Below are positions 10,809 to 23,673 of a stretch of DNA of 64,000 nucleotides, piece by piece. Positions within the stretch are counted from its first letter, which is position 1. Each line of letters begins with the position of its first letter. Both the position numbers and the translations under genes were made by a program. This DNA comes from Streptomyces griseoviridis. Its GTDB lineage: Bacteria > Actinomycetota > Actinomycetes > Streptomycetales > Streptomycetaceae. The stretch lies in NCBI GenBank assembly GCA_014649155.1, contig BMSM01000005.1:310001-374000 (forward strand), in the 5' to 3' direction. The notes under the pieces are model-generated. The model was not told where the DNA came from. It was given only the letters and a program-made list of their open reading frames with translations, and ran no database searches.

Positions 10809-13800
10809 GGATGCTCCAGAAGGGTGCGGACGTCGGTGTCGAGATGGTCGCCCAAGGCGCGCAGCAGGGCGATGAGTTCCTCGGCCAATCCGGCCACCGG
10901 CACCCCGGCGCGATGGGCGAGGACGCCGGTCCAGCCGTCGCCGTCGGGCATGACCGTCAGCGTCACCGGGTGGTGGGTGGCCTCGCGGAAGCGGGTGCCG
11001 ACGACCGTGAGACCGGGGGCGGGCGCGCGCAGCCGTTCCGGGTCGACCGGATAGTTCTCGAACACCACCAGGCTGTCGAAGAGGCGGTGCCGCCCGGTCA
11101 GCCGCTCCAGGTCGGCCAGGGCCACGTGCTGGTGCTCGGCCAGCGCCCGCTGGCCGGCCTGGAGCGCGGCGAGGCTCTCGGCGAGGGTGCCGGTCAGCCG
11201 GGCCCGTACCGGCACGGTGTTGGCCAGCAGCCCGATGATCTCCTCCACGCCCGCCAGCTCCGGGGGACGGCAGGCCACCATCGCGCCGAAGCACACGTCC
11301 GTCCGGCCGGACCGCCGGGCCAGCAGCACCGCCCAGGCGCCCTGCACCAGCGTGTTCCGGGTCAGGCCGCGCCGCGCGGCGAGCCGGGAGAGCCGGTCCA
11401 CCAGCTCCGGCTCGAAGGAGATGACCGCCGGCTCCTGCCACGCGGGGCCGGGCGCCGCCCCGCCGCCGAGGTAGTCGCCCTCGGGCAGCCCCGCCAACTC
11501 GGCTGCCCAGACGGAGAGATCGGGCTCGTGGGCGGCGCGCCAGCGCAGGTAGCCGGCGAACGGCACCGGCGCGGGCAGCTCCGGGGCCCCGCCCCGCACC
11601 CGTGCCGTGTACAGCGCGAACAGCTCGCCGAGCAGGCGCGGCGCCGACCAGCCGTCGGAGAGGACGTGGTGGCTGGTCAGCACCAGGTCGGCGCGGTCGG
11701 CGCCCAGCCGGATCACGGTCAGCCGCAGCAGCGGGCCCGCGGCCAGGTCGAACGGCTCGGCCAGATCGGCGGCGAGCACCTCCTCGGCGGGCCCGTCGCA
11801 CACCCGGAACCCCGGCCGCGGCTCCTTCGGGATCACCGCCAGGGCGGCGGGGAACACCGCCCCCAGGTTCGGGTGCCGGGCCAGCAGATCGGCCCCCGCG
11901 GCGCGCAGCACGCCGACGTCCAGCGGACCGGCCAGCGAGAACACCGACTGCACGGTGTACGGATCGGGGCGCTCGGTGCGCGAGTGCCGCAGCATCACCT
12001 CCTGCAACGGCGTCAGCGGCTGCACCTCGGCCACCGTCCGGCCGTCGCCGAGCCCCGCGATCTCGGGCGCGTCGGCGGTCCGGGCCAGCGCCTCCCGCAG
12101 GTGCCCGGCCAGCTCCTCGACGTCACCGGCCGGGAACAGCCCGTCCGGCCAGGTCAGCCGGACGCCCAGCCGGTCGTCCCGGACCAGCGCGTTCACCATC
12201 AGGGCGGACGGCAGCGGCAGCGCGTCCACGCCGCCGGAGCCCAGTGGGTCCGCGTCCGGCGGCGTCTGCCAGGGCCGTTCCGTACCGGGGGCGGCGGGGA
12301 AGCGGCCGAGGTAGTTCCAGGAGACCTCCGGTGCGACGGGGTCCAGCAGGCCGGCCGTGGTGAGGACGCCGTACCCGAGGCCGTCGCCCTGGGCGCGCAG
12401 CCGTTCCCCGACCTTGCCCGGACCGTCGTCGGCGTCGAGCAGCACGGGGTGCACGGCGGTGAACCAGCCCACGGTCTGGGAGAGGTCCACCGCCGGGGGC
12501 CGGCCGTGGCTCTCCAGCGCGACCAGCAGCCGCGGCGTCCCCCGCCAGGCCCGTACGGCGCGGGCGAGCGCCGCGAGCAGCACCGCGTCCGGCGTGCTCC
12601 GCAGGGCGGCGGGCAGGGCCGTGACCAGGGCGTGGGTGAGGTCCGGGGGGAGGCGGAACTCGTGGTGGCGCGCGGTGGCGGCGGTGTCCCGGGCCGGGTC
12701 GAGCGGCCGGGCCGCCAGGGCGGGCGTGGCCGACATCCGGCGCCAGTGCGGGAGTTCGTCCCGCCGGTCGGCCTCCCGCAGGGCGCGTGCCCAGCCGAGG
12801 AACGACTGCCCGTGCCGGGCCGGTGTCCCGCCCTCGTGGGCGTGGCGCACGTCGTCCAGCAGGACGCGCCAGGAGACGCCGTCGACGACGAGGTGATGGG
12901 CGATCAGCACCAGCCGGCCCGGCGCGTCCGGCCCGGCGTCCACCCACAGGGCGCGCAGCAGCGGGCCGGTGCGCGGGTCCATCGCCGCCCGCACGGCGGC
13001 GGTCCACGCGTCGACCAGGGCGCGGACGTCCGGCTCCGCCGGCCGGCGGGTCAGGATGTCGGCGCCGGTCACCGTCCCGGCCGGGGGGATGCGCAGCACG
13101 TCGCCCGCGAGGCGGGCCCGCAGGACGTCGTGGCGGGCCAGCACCGCGTCGAGCACCGCCCGCCAGCGGGCCTCGTCGCCGCCGGGCGGCACCACCACCT
13201 CCACCCACTGGCAGAACCCGTCGGCGGCCCGGCCCGCGCGGCGCAGCAGGTCCCGCATGACCGGGGTCAGCGGCGCGTCCCCCACGGCGGGGGCGTCCCC
13301 TTCGTCCAGGGCGTGGGCGCGGGCCGCGATCCCGGCGACCGTCTCGCCCTCGAACACGTCCCGGGCGGTCAGCCCGAGCCCCCGGCGCCGGGCCCGTGAC
13401 ACCACCTGGAGGGAGACGATGCTGTCCCCGCCCAGGGCGAAGAAGCCGTCGTCGGGGCCGATGTCGTCATGGCCGAGGATGTCCCGGAACACCCCGAGCA
13501 GCACCGCCTCCGCCTCGGTGGCCGGCTCCCGGCGGCGGGCCGCCGACGTCTCCGGCGCGGGCAGCGCCGCCGCGTCCAGCTTCCCGCCCGGACCCAGCGG
13601 CAGCCGCTCCAGCGGCACCAGCGCCACCGGCACCATGTGGTCGGGCAGCCGCTCGGCCAGGTACGCCCGCAGGCCCGCCGGGTCCCACCCGGCGCCGTCG
13701 ACGGGGATGACGTAGCCGACGAGCCGGCCCTCGCGCACCAGCACCGCGCTCGCGCGCACTCCGGGGTGGCGGGTCAGGGTGGACTCGATCTCGCCGAGTT

Positions 13801-16800
13801 CGACCCGGAAGCCGCGGATCTTGACCTGGTGGTCGGCGCGGCCGAGGAAGACCAGCTGCCCGTCCGGGCGCCACCGCACCAGGTCGCCCGTGCGGTACAT
13901 CCGCGTCCCCGGCGGCCCGAACGGGTCGGCGACGAACGCGGCGGCGGTGAGGCCGGGCCGCCCCAGGTAGCCGCGGGCCAGGCTTGGCCCGGCCAGGTAC
14001 AGCTCGCCCGTCACCCCGGTGCCGGCCGGCTGGAGCCCGCCGTCCAGCACATAGGCGCGGACGTTCGGGTCGGGACGGCCGATCGGCAGCGGGCCCGGGT
14101 CGTCCGGGTCGTACCGCCAGGTCACGGAGTTGACGGTCACCTCGGTCGGGCCGTACGCGTTGAACAGCGCCCGGCGTCCCGCGCCCCAGCGGCGGGCGAG
14201 TGCCGGGTCGAGGCGCTCGGCCCCGACGACGAAGAACACGTCCGGGTCGACGGTGCGGTCGTCGGGCATCGCCGCGAGGAACGAGGGGAGCAGGTTCACG
14301 CCGGTGACCCGGTGCCGGACGATGTAGTCGAGGAGTTCGTCGCCGGGGACCCGGACCTCCTCCGGCGCGATCACGGACGTACCGCCGGACAGCAGCGGCA
14401 CCATCGTCTGCCAGAACGCCACGTCGAACCCGGTCGACGCGAAGTGCAGGTACCGGTCGTGCTCGGTGACCCCGACGACCTCCTCCTGGAGCGCGATCAG
14501 GTCCGGCACGCCGCGGTGGGTGACACCGACGCCCTTGGGCCGGCCGGTGGTGCCGGAGGTGTAGATGACGTACGCGAGCGCGTCCTCGGTGAGCCGGGCC
14601 CGTGCCCCGGCCGGATCGGTGTCCGGTACGCCGTCGAGGGCGGCCGGGTCGTCCAGGCGCAGCACCGGGATGCCGCGCTCGGCGGGCAGGCCGCCGTCAC
14701 CGGTGGTCACGGCGGCGGCCGGGGCGAGGTCGTCCAGCATGTACGCCAGCCGGTCCCGCGGGTGCGCCGGGTCCAGCGGCACGTACACCGCGCCCGCCTT
14801 GACCACGCCGAACAACGCCACCGTCATCTCGATGTCCCGGCCGAGCAGCACCGCCACCGGGTCCTGCGGCCTGACCCCCCGCCGGATCAGCGCGTGCGCG
14901 AGCCGGTTGGCCGCCCGGTCCAGCTCGGCGTAGGTGAGGGTGCGGTCGCGGCAGACCAGGGCCTCGGCGTCGGGCTTGCGGCGCACCCACGCGGCGAACT
15001 CCTCCAGCCACGGCCCGCGTTCCCGGGCCGCGACCACCTCGGTGCCGGTGCGCAGCATCCGGTCCCGCTCGGCCGGTCCGAGCAGCGGCAGGGCGAGCAC
15101 GGGCCGGTCCGGGTCGGCGACGATCTCCCGCAGCAGCCGCTCCAGCCACCGGCCGACGTCGCGGACGGTCTCCTCGGCGAAGGCGCGCGGCTGGTGGCCC
15201 AGGCCGATCGTGATGCCGTCGCCGGGCAGGACGATCACCGTCAGCGCGTAGTGCGTGGCGTCGGTGATGTCGACCCCGGCCAGTGCGAGACCGGGGGCGA
15301 CCGGGGTGCGGTCGCGGCTGGAGAGCGGGAAGTTCTCCATCACCAGCATGGTGTCGAAGAGGTCGCCGGCCCCCGCCGCCCGTTGGATGCCGGGCAGGCC
15401 CACCCAGTGGTGGTCGGCGAGCGCCACGCTCTCGGCGTGCACCCGCGCCAGCAGCTCGCGGGCCGTCTCGTCCTGGGTGTGCCGGACCCGCACCGGGACG
15501 GTGGTGCCGAGCTGGCCGATCATCGACTCCACGCCGTCCACCTCGGCGGGCCGTCCGGACACCGGGCAGCCGAACACCACGTCCCGCCGCCCGGTCAGCC
15601 GGCCCAGGAGCAGCCCCCAGGCAGTCTGGAGGACCGTGGTGAGGGTGACGCCCCGGTCGCGGGCGAAGGCGCGCAGCCGGTCGCTGAACTCCCGGCCCAG
15701 CTCGACCGTCACCCGCCCCGGCCGCTCCACCGAGGTGCCGGCGCTCGCGGGCGCCAGCCGCGTCCCCTCGTCGACACCGGCCAGCGCCTCGCGCCAGGCC
15801 GCCAGCGACGCCTCGCGGTCCCGGGCGCCCAGCCACCGGTAGTACGGCGTCACGTCGGTGGCCGCCGGCACGGCCGGTCCGGTGCCGCTCAGTTCGGCGT
15901 AGATGCCCAGCAGGGACCGGCCGACCAGCGGCATGGACCAGCCGTCGAGCAGCGCGTGGTGGTTGGTGATCACCAGCTTGTGCGCGGCGGGGCCGGTACG
16001 GGACAGCAGGAACCGGATCAGCGGCGGACGGAACGGGTCGAACGGGCGCCGCAGTTCCTCCTGGACGGCCTCGGCGAACCGGTCGTCCCGCCGCCATTCC
16101 AGGGCGGCCTCGGCGGGGACCACCTGCACCACCTCGTCCCCGGCCGGGGCTAGGTGCATCCGCAACGAGGGCGTGCGGCGCAGCAGTTCACGCGCCGCCT
16201 CGGCCATCAGCTCCGGGTCGACCGCTCCCTCCAGGGTCGTCACGGCCTGGACGACGTACACGTCCGTGTCCGGGTCGTCGCGGACCTGCGTGTGGAAGGA
16301 CAGGCCGATCTGGAGCGGCGTGGCGGGCCAGACGTCCGCGATCCGCCCGGAGCGTTCCAGGGCCTGGATGGTTTCCTGGCCGAGCGTGACGAGCGGCAGG
16401 TCGGAGGGGGTGAGCCCGCCGGCGGCGGTGCGCGCGTGCGCGGCCAGCGCCGCCAGCGCGTCCGCCCAGCGGGCGCGCAGCGCCGCCAGGGCGTCGGACC
16501 CGAGCACCCCGCCCGCGGCCGTCCACTCCACGGCCAGCCGGGGCCCGCTCGCCGCGCCGCCCTCGTGCCCCGCGCCGCCCTCGTGGTCCTCGCGGCCCTC
16601 GTGGACGAAGCAGTTCAGGGCGAGGACCTGCTCCAGCGCCTTGCCCTCCGGCTCGTGCACCGAGAACGCGTCCTCCTCGGGCAGCCGCCATCCCGTCCCC
16701 GGCAGCGGCGCGAACCGGCCCAGGTAGTTCAGCAGCACGTCCGGCGGCGGTACGGCGGCCAGCGCGGCGCCGCCGACCGGGTCCAGGTGGCGGAGCATGC

Positions 16801-19800
16801 CGTAGCCGATCCCGGCGCCGGGCACGCCGCGCTTGGCCTCCTTCGCCGCGCGCAGGACGTCCGCCACGTCCCCGGCGGCCGGCACCCGCACCGGGTACTC
16901 GCTGGTGAACCAGCCGACCGTGCGGGCCAGGTCGAGGTGTTCGCGTCCGTGCCCCTCCAGGGTGACGGTCACCGCCTCGCCGCCCGCGCCCCACGCGCGC
17001 AGCGCCAGCACCAGCGCGGCGAGCAGCACCTCGTCGACGCCCGCCCGGTAGGCGGCGGGGAGCGTGGTCAGCACCGCCTCGGTGACCTCCGGGGAGGCGA
17101 CGGTGAGCGACCGGCGGGCGGTGGCCACCGTGTCCCGCGCCGGGTCCAGCGGGCGGTCGCCCAGCCGGGTCGCGGATTCCAGCGCCGTACGCCAGTGGCC
17201 GAGTTCGTCCCGGCGGGCGCCCGACGCGCCCTGCTCGGCGAGGAGCAGCGCGTGCCGCCGCCAGGACGCGCCGGTGCGGGGCAGGGTGCCGCCCGCGCAT
17301 GCCGTGTGCAGGTCCGGCAGGAGCACCCGCCAGGACACGCCGTCCACGGCGAGGTGGTGCACGACCACGACCAGGCGGTCCGGTCCCCCGTCGCCGGCGC
17401 GGACCAGCGCGGCCCCCAGCAGCTCGCCCGAGCGCGGGTCCAGTTCGCCCGCCAGCCGCCGGGCCACCGCCCCGGCGTCCGCACCGTGCTCCTCGCGCAC
17501 GACGGCCCGCACCGCGTCCTCGGACAGCACCTCCAGGCTCCCGTCGGCGCCGGCCCGCAGCCGCAGCGCGTCGTGCCGGGCGAGGACCGCGCGGACGCCC
17601 GCCCGCAGGGCGTCGACGGCGAGCCCGTCCACCCGCAGCGCCGTCCACTGCGCGTACCCCGCGACGACGGCGATGTCGGGGTGGGCGTCGAGGAGCTGGC
17701 GCACGATCGGCGGCGCGGGCACGGGCCCGGTCGGCTCGTCGGCGGGCTCGTCGGCGTCCGCGGCGATCTGCCCGGCCGCGGCGGCCAGGGCGGCGAAACT
17801 GCGCCGGGCCAGCAGATCGCGGGGCCGCAGCTCCAGGCCGAGCGCGCGGAGCCGGCTGCTGACACTGATCGCGGTGATGCTGTCCCCGCCGAGGGCGAAG
17901 AAGTCGTCGTCCACGGCGACCCGGTCCACCTCGAACACCTCGGCGAGGGCCGCGCACAGCAGCCGCTCCCGCTCGGTGCCCGGCTCCCGCCCGCCCCCGG
18001 CCGCCGCCGGCGCGGGCAGCGCAGCGCGGTCCAGCTTGCCGTTGGGAGTGAGCGGCAGCGCGTCCAGCACCACCACCGACGAGGGCACGAGGTGGTCGGG
18101 CAGCCGTTCGGCGAGCGCGGTACGCACCCCGTCGGGGGTGACCGGGTCCGCGCCGGCGCCGGACGCGGGCACCACGTACCCCACCAGCCGGGACGCCCGT
18201 ACGGCCGCCGCCGCGGCCGTCACCCCGGGCAGCGCGGCCAGCGCCGCCTCGACCTCGCCGGTCTCCACCCGGTGCCCGCGGATCTTCACCTGCCCGTCGG
18301 CCCGCCCGAGGTACACCAGGCCCCGGTCCGGCACCCAGCGGGCCAGGTCGCCGGTGCGGTACATCCGGCTGCCGGGCGGGCCGAACGGGTCGGCGACGAA
18401 CCGGTCCGCCGTCGCGCCGGGCCGCCCGAGATAACCCCGCGCCAACTGGGGCCCGGCCAGGTACAGTTCGCCGGCCGCGCCCGGCGGCACCGGGTGCAGG
18501 GCGGCGTCCAGGACGTAGGCGCGGGTGCCCGCGAGGGGCCGGCCGGCGGACGGCTCGTCACCGGTGAGCGGGGCGCTGGTGCTGTCGACGGTGGCCTCGG
18601 TCGGCCCGTACATGTTGCGGGCGGGCACCCCGGACGCGGCGATCCGGCGCCACAGCGCGGGCGGGGTCGCCTCGCCGCCGAGGACGAGCAGCGCCGGGCG
18701 CAGGCCGAGCAGGCCGGCGTCGATCAGCGGCGCCGCCATCGACGGGGTGGTGTCGACGACGTCGATGCCGTCCCGGGCGTACGCGGCGAGCAGGGCGTCG
18801 GCGTCGCGGGCGGTCTCGGCGTCGTAGACGTGCAGTTCGTGCCCGCACAGCAGCCAGACCAGGTGGTCGAGGGCGGAGTCGAAGGCGAAGGAGTAGGTGT
18901 GGGCGGTGCGCAGCCGCCGGCCCGCCGCCCGCTCGGCGTCCGCGACGAGCGTGGCCCGGTGGTGGTGCAGCAGCGCCGCGAGACCGCCGGCCCGGCCCAG
19001 CACGCCCTTGGGCCGGCCGGTCGACCCGGAGGTGTGGATGACGTACGCCAGGTGCTCGGGGTGCCGGGGCGCGGCCAGTTCACCGGCGCCGAGCGGGGCG
19101 CCGGACAGCGCCTTCGCCTCGCCGAGCAGCGTCTCCCACGGCAGTCCCTCGACCGTGCCGCCGGTCAGCACCAGTGCCGGCCGGGCGTCCGCGAGCAGCG
19201 CGCGCAGCCGCTCGCGCGGATGGGCGAGGTCCAGCGGCAGGAACGCGGCGCCCGCGTCCAGCACCGCGAGCTGCGCGGCCACCAGGTCCGCCGAGCGGGG
19301 CAGCGCGAGCGCCACCACGTCGTCGGGGCCGATGCCGCGGGCCCGCAGCGCGCGGGCCAGCCGGTGCACCCGGTCCGCCAGGTCCGCCGCCGTCAGCCGC
19401 TCCGCCCCGCAGACCAGCGCGGTGTGCCCGGGACCCGCGGCGGCCATCGCGTCGAACGCGTCCGGCACCGCGAGCGGCGTGCCCGGCACCGCCCGGGGCG
19501 TCCAGTCGGCCGGCACCGCGCCGCCCAGCGGGACGCCGCCCACCGCCGTGCCGTCCAGCAGCCCGGCCAGCAGCGCCCGCAGCGCGGCCAGTTTGCCGTC
19601 GACGGACGCCCGGTCGTTGGTCCGGGCGTCCACCTCGAAGCCGAGGAGCAGCCCGCCGTCGGGGGCGGGCAGCACCGACAGGCCCATGTCCTCCGGCGGG
19701 CCGCCCGCCACATTGCGCATCACGCCCCGCGCCCCGGCGAAGTCCAGCGCCAGGTCGAACGCCTTCAGGTTGATGCCGCGCCCGTGCAGCAGCGCGCCCG

Positions 19801-20845
19801 CGCCGGGCACCCCGAGGTCACGGGGGAGGTCCTCACCCCGGTACCGCTGGTGCCTCCGGGTCTCCCGCAGCACGCCGGCCACCCGCCGGGTCAGCTCCCC
19901 GAAGCCGTCACCGGGGCGCACCGTCACCCGCAGCGGCAGCACGTTGACCGCCATCGCCGGGGTGCGCAGCTCCACCGGCTCGGTACGGCACATCAGCGGC
20001 AGCGCGAACACCACGTCGGCGCGGCCCAGCACCCGGTGCAGGAACGCGGCGTAGCAGGCGATCACCGCCTCGCCCCAGGTGACGCCCTCCCGGTCGGCGA
20101 AGGCCCGCAGCCGGGCCGTCTCGTCCGGGGTGAGCGCCGTGCGGGCGGTCAGCGCGGGGCCGGGCGGCCCGGCGGCGGTGCCGGGCTCCCCGACGTCCGG
20201 GAGCGGCGTGAACCGGTCCACCCAGTACGCCCGGTCCTCGGCCGCCCGCGCGCTCTCCCGGTACGCCCGGTCGGCGGCGACCAGCCCCTCGATCGTGCCG
20301 AAGGCGGGCCGGGGCGGCTCGGCGCCGCGCACCAGGGCCGTGTAGCGGGCGGCGGTGCGGCGGGCCAGCATCGCGCCGCTGTAGCCGTCGATGACCAGGT
20401 GATGGCCCAGTTGCGTGTACCAGACCTCCCGGTCGGAGACCCGGATCAGCACGGGGGAGTACAGCGGCCGGTCCACCATGTCCCGGCAGGTCTGCGCCGC
20501 CCGCTCCCGCTCGGCCTCCACCAGCGCCTCCGCGGCCCGCCGGGGATCGGCCTCGCCGGCCACGTCGAACAGCCGGGGCGTGGGCACCGGCGTGTCGCTG
20601 ACCGTCTGCCGCGGCCCGTCCGGTGTGTCGTGCACCCGCAGCCGCAGCGTCTCGGCCTCCTCGTGGACCGCCCGGACCGCCTCGGCCAGCGCCCCGGTGT
20701 CGACGGGCTCCTCGCCGCGGATCTCGATGACGTCACCGACGACGTAGTACGGGGAGTCCGGCTCCAGGCGTTGCGCGTTCCAGATGCCCAGTTGGGCGCC
20801 GGTCAGGGGGAGCGGACGGTCCGAGGGCACACGGGCAGTGCTCAA
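10805..20845 (-). CDS. siderophore NRPS, C-A-T-E-C-A-T-E-C
   Basis: A 3346-residue assembly line. C1 (residues 10-435) has GHHLVIDG and an EntF-like N-terminus that likely accepts an aryl group. A1 (455-945) is followed by T1 (Ser 989). E1 (1045-1480) has [11 protein letters not shown] and NYLGRF. C2 (1500-1930) has NHHALLDG; A2 (1945-2435) precedes T2 (Ser 2475). E2 (2520-2920) has [11 protein letters not shown] and NYLGRF; C3 (2940-3346) has SHHVLSDG. There is no thioesterase. Ten-residue codes read by eye are DSDDVGMVD(K) for A1, where acidic residues hint at a basic substrate, and DVWNVGAVN(K) for A2, unassigned. Both E domains predict two D-residues. The TTG start at 20845 has AAGGAG upstream, and the ATPase stop lies 1 nt before it. 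Confidence 0.93.
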   Translation of the reverse strand: MSTARVPSDRPLPLTGAQLGIWNAQRLEPDSPYYVVGDVIEIRGEEPVDTGALAEAVRAVHEEAETLRLRVHDTPDGPRQTVSDTPVPTPRLFDVAGEADPRRAAEALVEAERERAAQTCRDMVDRPLYSPVLIRVSDREVWYTQLGHHLVIDGYSGAMLARRTAARYTALVRGAEPPRPAFGTIEGLVAADRAYRESARAAEDRAYWVDRFTPLPDVGEPGTAAGPPGPALTARTALTPDETARLRAFADREGVTWGEAVIACYAAFLHRVLGRADVVFALPLMCRTEPVELRTPAMAVNVLPLRVTVRPGDGFGELTRRVAGVLRETRRHQRYRGEDLPRDLGVPGAGALLHGRGINLKAFDLALDFAGARGVMRNVAGGPPEDMGLSVLPAPDGGLLLGFEVDARTNDRASVDGKLAALRALLAGLLDGTAVGGVPLGGAVPADWTPRAVPGTPLAVPDAFDAMAAAGPGHTALVCGAERLTAADLADRVHRLARALRARGIGPDDVVALALPRSADLVAAQLAVLDAGAAFLPLDLAHPRERLRALLADARPALVLTGGTVEGLPWETLLGEAKALSGAPLGAGELAAPRHPEHLAYVIHTSGSTGRPKGVLGRAGGLAALLHHHRATLVADAERAAGRRLRTAHTYSFAFDSALDHLVWLLCGHELHVYDAETARDADALLAAYARDGIDVVDTTPSMAAPLIDAGLLGLRPALLVLGGEATPPALWRRIAASGVPARNMYGPTEATVDSTSAPLTGDEPSAGRPLAGTRAYVLDAALHPVPPGAAGELYLAGPQLARGYLGRPGATADRFVADPFGPPGSRMYRTGDLARWVPDRGLVYLGRADGQVKIRGHRVETGEVEAALAALPGVTAAAAAVRASRLVGYVVPASGAGADPVTPDGVRTALAERLPDHLVPSSVVVLDALPLTPNGKLDRAALPAPAAAGGGREPGTERERLLCAALAEVFEVDRVAVDDDFFALGGDSITAISVSSRLRALGLELRPRDLLARRSFAALAAAAGQIAADADEPADEPTGPVPAPPIVRQLLDAHPDIAVVAGYAQWTALRVDGLAVDALRAGVRAVLARHDALRLRAGADGSLEVLSEDAVRAVVREEHGADAGAVARRLAGELDPRSGELLGAALVRAGDGGPDRLVVVVHHLAVDGVSWRVLLPDLHTACAGGTLPRTGASWRRHALLLAEQGASGARRDELGHWRTALESATRLGDRPLDPARDTVATARRSLTVASPEVTEAVLTTLPAAYRAGVDEVLLAALVLALRAWGAGGEAVTVTLEGHGREHLDLARTVGWFTSEYPVRVPAAGDVADVLRAAKEAKRGVPGAGIGYGMLRHLDPVGGAALAAVPPPDVLLNYLGRFAPLPGTGWRLPEEDAFSVHEPEGKALEQVLALNCFVHEGREDHEGGAGHEGGAASGPRLAVEWTAAGGVLGSDALAALRARWADALAALAAHARTAAGGLTPSDLPLVTLGQETIQALERSGRIADVWPATPLQIGLSFHTQVRDDPDTDVYVVQAVTTLEGAVDPELMAEAARELLRRTPSLRMHLAPAGDEVVQVVPAEAALEWRRDDRFAEAVQEELRRPFDPFRPPLIRFLLSRTGPAAHKLVITNHHALLDGWSMPLVGRSLLGIYAELSGTGPAVPAATDVTPYYRWLGARDREASLAAWREALAGVDEGTRLAPASAGTSVERPGRVTVELGREFSDRLRAFARDRGVTLTTVLQTAWGLLLGRLTGRRDVVFGCPVSGRPAEVDGVESMIGQLGTTVPVRVRHTQDETARELLARVHAESVALADHHWVGLPGIQRAAGAGDLFDTMLVMENFPLSSRDRTPVAPGLALAGVDITDATHYALTVIVLPGDGITIGLGHQPRAFAEETVRDVGRWLERLLREIVADPDRPVLALPLLGPAERDRMLRTGTEVVAARERGPWLEEFAAWVRRKPDAEALVCRDRTLTYAELDRAANRLAHALIRRGVRPQDPVAVLLGRDIEMTVALFGVVKAGAVYVPLDPAHPRDRLAYMLDDLAPAAAVTTGDGGLPAERGIPVLRLDDPAALDGVPDTDPAGARARLTEDALAYVIYTSGTTGRPKGVGVTHRGVPDLIALQEEVVGVTEHDRYLHFASTGFDVAFWQTMVPLLSGGTSVIAPEEVRVPGDELLDYIVRHRVTGVNLLPSFLAAMPDDRTVDPDVFFVVGAERLDPALARRWGAGRRALFNAYGPTEVTVNSVTWRYDPDDPGPLPIGRPDPNVRAYVLDGGLQPAGTGVTGELYLAGPSLARGYLGRPGLTAAAFVADPFGPPGTRMYRTGDLVRWRPDGQLVFLGRADHQVKIRGFRVELGEIESTLTRHPGVRASAVLVREGRLVGYVIPVDGAGWDPAGLRAYLAERLPDHMVPVALVPLERLPLGPGGKLDAAALPAPETSAARRREPATEAEAVLLGVFRDILGHDDIGPDDGFFALGGDSIVSLQVVSRARRRGLGLTARDVFEGETVAGIAARAHALDEGDAPAVGDAPLTPVMRDLLRRAGRAADGFCQWVEVVVPPGGDEARWRAVLDAVLARHDVLRARLAGDVLRIPPAGTVTGADILTRRPAEPDVRALVDAWTAAVRAAMDPRTGPLLRALWVDAGPDAPGRLVLIAHHLVVDGVSWRVLLDDVRHAHEGGTPARHGQSFLGWARALREADRRDELPHWRRMSATPALAARPLDPARDTAATARHHEFRLPPDLTHALVTALPAALRSTPDAVLLAALARAVRAWRGTPRLLVALESHGRPPAVDLSQTVGWFTAVHPVLLDADDGPGKVGERLRAQGDGLGYGVLTTAGLLDPVAPEVSWNYLGRFPAAPGTERPWQTPPDADPLGSGGVDALPLPSALMVNALVRDDRLGVRLTWPDGLFPAGDVEELAGHLREALARTADAPEIAGLGDGRTVAEVQPLTPLQEVMLRHSRTERPDPYTVQSVFSLAGPLDVGVLRAAGADLLARHPNLGAVFPAALAVIPKEPRPGFRVCDGPAEEVLAADLAEPFDLAAGPLLRLTVIRLGADRADLVLTSHHVLSDGWSAPRLLGELFALYTARVRGGAPELPAPVPFAGYLRWRAAHEPDLSVWAAELAGLPEGDYLGGGAAPGPAWQEPAVISFEPELVDRLSRLAARRGLTRNTLVQGAWAVLLARRSGRTDVCFGAMVACRPPELAGVEEIIGLLANTVPVRARLTGTLAESLAALQAGQRALAEHQHVALADLERLTGRHRLFDSLVVFENYPVDPERLRAPAPGLTVVGTRFREATHHPVTLTVMPDGDGWTGVLAHRAGVPVAGLAEELIALLRALGDHLDTDVRTLLEHP

Positions 20846-20846
20846 C

Positions 20847-21632
20847 TCACTCTCCTTGGAGTGTGGGGACGACCATGGGGGTGCCGGTCACCGGGTCGGG
20901 CACGATGACGCTGGGCAGGTCGAACACGTCCTTCATCAGCGCGGCGTCCACGATGTCCGCCGGTTTCCCCTCGGCGACCACCCGTCCGTCCCGCATGGCG
21001 ACCAGGTGGTCGGCGAACCGGCACGCCTGGTTGATGTCGTGCAGCACGGCGACGACCGTGCGGCCCTGGTCACGCAACCGGGCCAGCAGAGCGAGCAGTT
21101 GGTACTGGTGGGTGATGTCGAGGAAGGACGTCGGCTCGTCCAGCAGCAGGTACGGCGTCCGCTGGGCCAGCACCATCGCGATCCACACCCGCTGCCGCTG
21201 CCCGCCGGACAGCTCCCGCACCGGCCGCCCGGCCAGCCCGGAGACGCCCGCCGCGTCCATCGCCTCCTCGACGGCGTCCTCCTCACCGGCCGACCACACC
21301 GTCAGCAGCGACTGGTGCGGGAAGCGTCCCCGCGCCACGAGCTGGCGGACCTTGATGTCGTCGGGGGAGACCGGGTCCTGCGGCAGGAAACCGAGCTGCT
21401 TGGCCAGCGCCTTCGATGGATACCCGCCGACCTCCCGCCCGTCCAGCTCCACCCGCCCGTCGTCGGGCCGCAGCAGCCGTACGAACGCCCGCAGCAGCGT
21501 CGACTTGCCGCACGCGTTGGGGCCCACCACGGCCGTGAACGCGCCGTCGGGGACGTCCAGGCTCAGCCGGGTGGACACGACCCGGTCGCCGTAGCGCAGG
21601 GTGATCTCCCGTGCGGTCAGACGTGCGCTCAC
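20847..21632 (-). CDS. fecE: iron-siderophore ABC transporter ATPase
   Basis: A 261-residue FecE/FepC-type ATPase that powers ferric-siderophore import. Walker A is GPNACGKST (residues 37-45), the ABC signature [10 protein letters not shown], Walker [10 protein letters not shown] and the switch His in VLHDINQA. Its GTG start overlaps the preceding permease stop as GTGA. The adjacent permeases and binding protein complete the importer. The symbol is by family; orthology is not tested. Confidence 0.94.
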   Translation of the reverse strand: MSARLTAREITLRYGDRVVSTRLSLDVPDGAFTAVVGPNACGKSTLLRAFVRLLRPDDGRVELDGREVGGYPSKALAKQLGFLPQDPVSPDDIKVRQLVARGRFPHQSLLTVWSAGEEDAVEEAMDAAGVSGLAGRPVRELSGGQRQRVWIAMVLAQRTPYLLLDEPTSFLDITHQYQLLALLARLRDQGRTVVAVLHDINQACRFADHLVAMRDGRVVAEGKPADIVDAALMKDVFDLPSVIVPDPVTGTPMVVPTLQGE

Positions 21633-22654
21633 GCCCGCCCCACCTCCTTGGTCAGCAGCCAGATCAGATAGCAGCCGCCGATCGCGGTGCTCACCACGCC
21701 CACCGGCAGCGCCACCGGCGCCAGCAGCATCTGGGCGATCAGGTCGGCCCCCTGGAGCAGGACCGCCCCGGCCAGCGCGGCCGGCAGCAGCGGGATGCCC
21801 GGCGCGCCCGCCAGCCGGCGGCCGATCTGCGGGGCGGCCAGCGCGATGAACGCGATCGGCCCGGCCACCGCCGTCACCGTCGCCGTGCATCCCACCCCGA
21901 CCAGCACCATCAGCAGCCGCAGCCGGTTCAGCGACACCCCGGTGGTCACCGCGAGGGCGTCCCCGAGCAGCGTCTGGTGCATGGCCCGGGACCGTACGGC
22001 CGCCAGCGCCAGCAGCACCCCGATCACCCAGAACGGGACCCACAGGTCCGCCCAGTCCACGCCGTTGAGCGAACCGGCGCTCCAGCCCACCGCCGCGATG
22101 GCCACCTCCAGTTCGGCCCGGAGCACGATCCACGAGTTCAGCGCGGTCACCATCGCGTTGACCGCGATGCCGATCACCACCAGCCGCAGCCCCGAGAACC
22201 CCCGGTCGGCGGAGAGCAGATAGACCACCGCCGACACCAGCAGCCCGCCGAGCACGGACGCCCCGGCCAGCTGCGCGGACGTTCCCGACAGCACGGTCAG
22301 CGCGACCAGAGCCCCCGTGTACGCGCCCGCGTCGAGGCCGATCACGTCCGGGCTGCCCAGCGGATTGCGGGTCAGGTTCTGGAAGACCGCCCCGGACACG
22401 CCGAGCGCCGCCCCGAAGACCAGCCCCGCCGTCACCCGCGGCAGCCGCCAGTCCCGGATCACCACCGAGTGCTCCGACCCGGCGAGCACCGCCAGCACCT
22501 TGCCCGGGGACGCCCAGGACGCGCCGTAGCACAGCCCGAGCAGACCGAGGCCCAGCATCAGGGCGACCAGCACCGAACAGACCAGGACGGTACGGCGTTC
22601 CGCGCGCAGCCCGACGGCGACCCGGGCGGCCACCCGCACCCCCGCCGCGCTCAC
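21629..22654 (-). CDS. fecD: iron-siderophore ABC permease (FecCD family), second
   Basis: A 341-residue inner-membrane permease with about nine to ten transmembrane segments. FecCD signatures include VIRDWRLPRVTAGLVFGAALGVSGAVFQNLTRNPLGSPDVIG near the N-terminus and the ATPase-coupling region GPIAFIALAAPQIGRRLAG. The GTG start at 22654 overlaps the stop of the other permease gene. It forms a heterodimer channel with the product of 22651-23673. Confidence 0.93.
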   Translation of the reverse strand: MSAAGVRVAARVAVGLRAERRTVLVCSVLVALMLGLGLLGLCYGASWASPGKVLAVLAGSEHSVVIRDWRLPRVTAGLVFGAALGVSGAVFQNLTRNPLGSPDVIGLDAGAYTGALVALTVLSGTSAQLAGASVLGGLLVSAVVYLLSADRGFSGLRLVVIGIAVNAMVTALNSWIVLRAELEVAIAAVGWSAGSLNGVDWADLWVPFWVIGVLLALAAVRSRAMHQTLLGDALAVTTGVSLNRLRLLMVLVGVGCTATVTAVAGPIAFIALAAPQIGRRLAGAPGIPLLPAALAGAVLLQGADLIAQMLLAPVALPVGVVSTAIGGCYLIWLLTKEVGRA

Positions 22655-23673
22655 AGCGACCCCGCCCCGTACCGGCGGACGGCCCAGATCAGCGCGGGCC
22701 CCCCGAGGAACGCGGTCACGATCGCCACCGGCACCTCGCCGGTGGGCAGCAGCACCCGTGAGCCGATGTCCGCGGCCAGCAGCAGCACCGGGCCCAGCAC
22801 CATCGAGTACAGCAGCAGCCAGGGCACCGACCCCGCCGCGATCCGGCGCACCAGGTGCGGCACGATCAGCCCGACGAACAGGATCGGCCCGGCCACCGCC
22901 GTCGCCGCCCCGCTGAGCACGGTGATCAGTACCAGGGCGGCGGTCCGGGTCCGGGCCACGCCCGCGCCCAGCGTCTGCGCCACGCTCTCGCCGAGCGCCA
23001 GCGCGTTCAGCGGCCGGCTCAGCAGCAGCGCACCCGCCAGGGACAGCACGATCGCAGTCAACGGCACCGCCAGCGGCGCCTGTTCACGACCGGCCAGGGT
23101 CCCCACCGACCAGAACCGGTACGCGTCGAAGGTGTCCGGCAGCATCAGCCGCAGCCCCAGCGCGATGCCGTTCAGTACGGCGGTCAGCGCCACGCCGGTC
23201 AGCACCAGCCGCAGCGGCGAGCGCCGCCCGACCGCCATCACCAGCAGCGCCGCCAGGACCGAGCCGGCCACGGCGAACACGAGCTGGCCGGTCTGCGCGC
23301 CGGCCAGACCGAGCGCCGAGCCGACGGTGACCGCGAAACCCGCGCCCGCCGTCACCCCGAGGACCCCGGGCTCGGCCAGCGGATTGCGGGCCAGTGTCTG
23401 GATCAGGGCGCCCGCCGCCGCCAGCGCGGCACCCACCGCGACCGCCAGCAGCGCCCGCGGCAGCCGTACGTCCCGGACGATCACGTGGTCGTCCGTGCCC
23501 CGGGGGTCGAACAGGGCCCGCACCACCTCGGTGGGCGGCACCGCGTGCGCGCCGACGCCGACGCTGAGCACGGCGGTGACGGCCAGCAGCACCAGCCCGC
23601 CGAGGAGGAGGGCGACCCGCGGCGTCTCCCGCCCGCCGCGTGTCACCTCCGCGACGCGGTCGGCGACCGTCAC
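22651..23673 (-). CDS. fecC: iron-siderophore ABC permease (FecCD family), first
   Basis: A 340-residue multi-pass permease. VIVRDVRLPRALLAVAVGAALAAAGALIQTLARNPLAEPGVLG is the FecCD hallmark, and GPILFVGLIVPHLVRRI is the coupling helix region. The GTG at 23673 overlaps the lipoprotein stop as GTGA, so lipoprotein and permeases are translated together. Substrate specificity is inferred from the siderophore biosynthetic genes in the same operon. Confidence 0.93.
   Translation of the reverse strand: MTVADRVAEVTRGGRETPRVALLLGGLVLLAVTAVLSVGVGAHAVPPTEVVRALFDPRGTDDHVIVRDVRLPRALLAVAVGAALAAAGALIQTLARNPLAEPGVLGVTAGAGFAVTVGSALGLAGAQTGQLVFAVAGSVLAALLVMAVGRRSPLRLVLTGVALTAVLNGIALGLRLMLPDTFDAYRFWSVGTLAGREQAPLAVPLTAIVLSLAGALLLSRPLNALALGESVAQTLGAGVARTRTAALVLITVLSGAATAVAGPILFVGLIVPHLVRRIAAGSVPWLLLYSMVLGPVLLLAADIGSRVLLPTGEVPVAIVTAFLGGPALIWAVRRYGAGSL

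Noticed and set aside
10787..20908. Long plus-strand ORFs opposite the siderophore NRPS
   Set aside because: Low-complexity Arg/Gly/Pro/His-rich products without domains, expected shadows of high-GC coding DNA.
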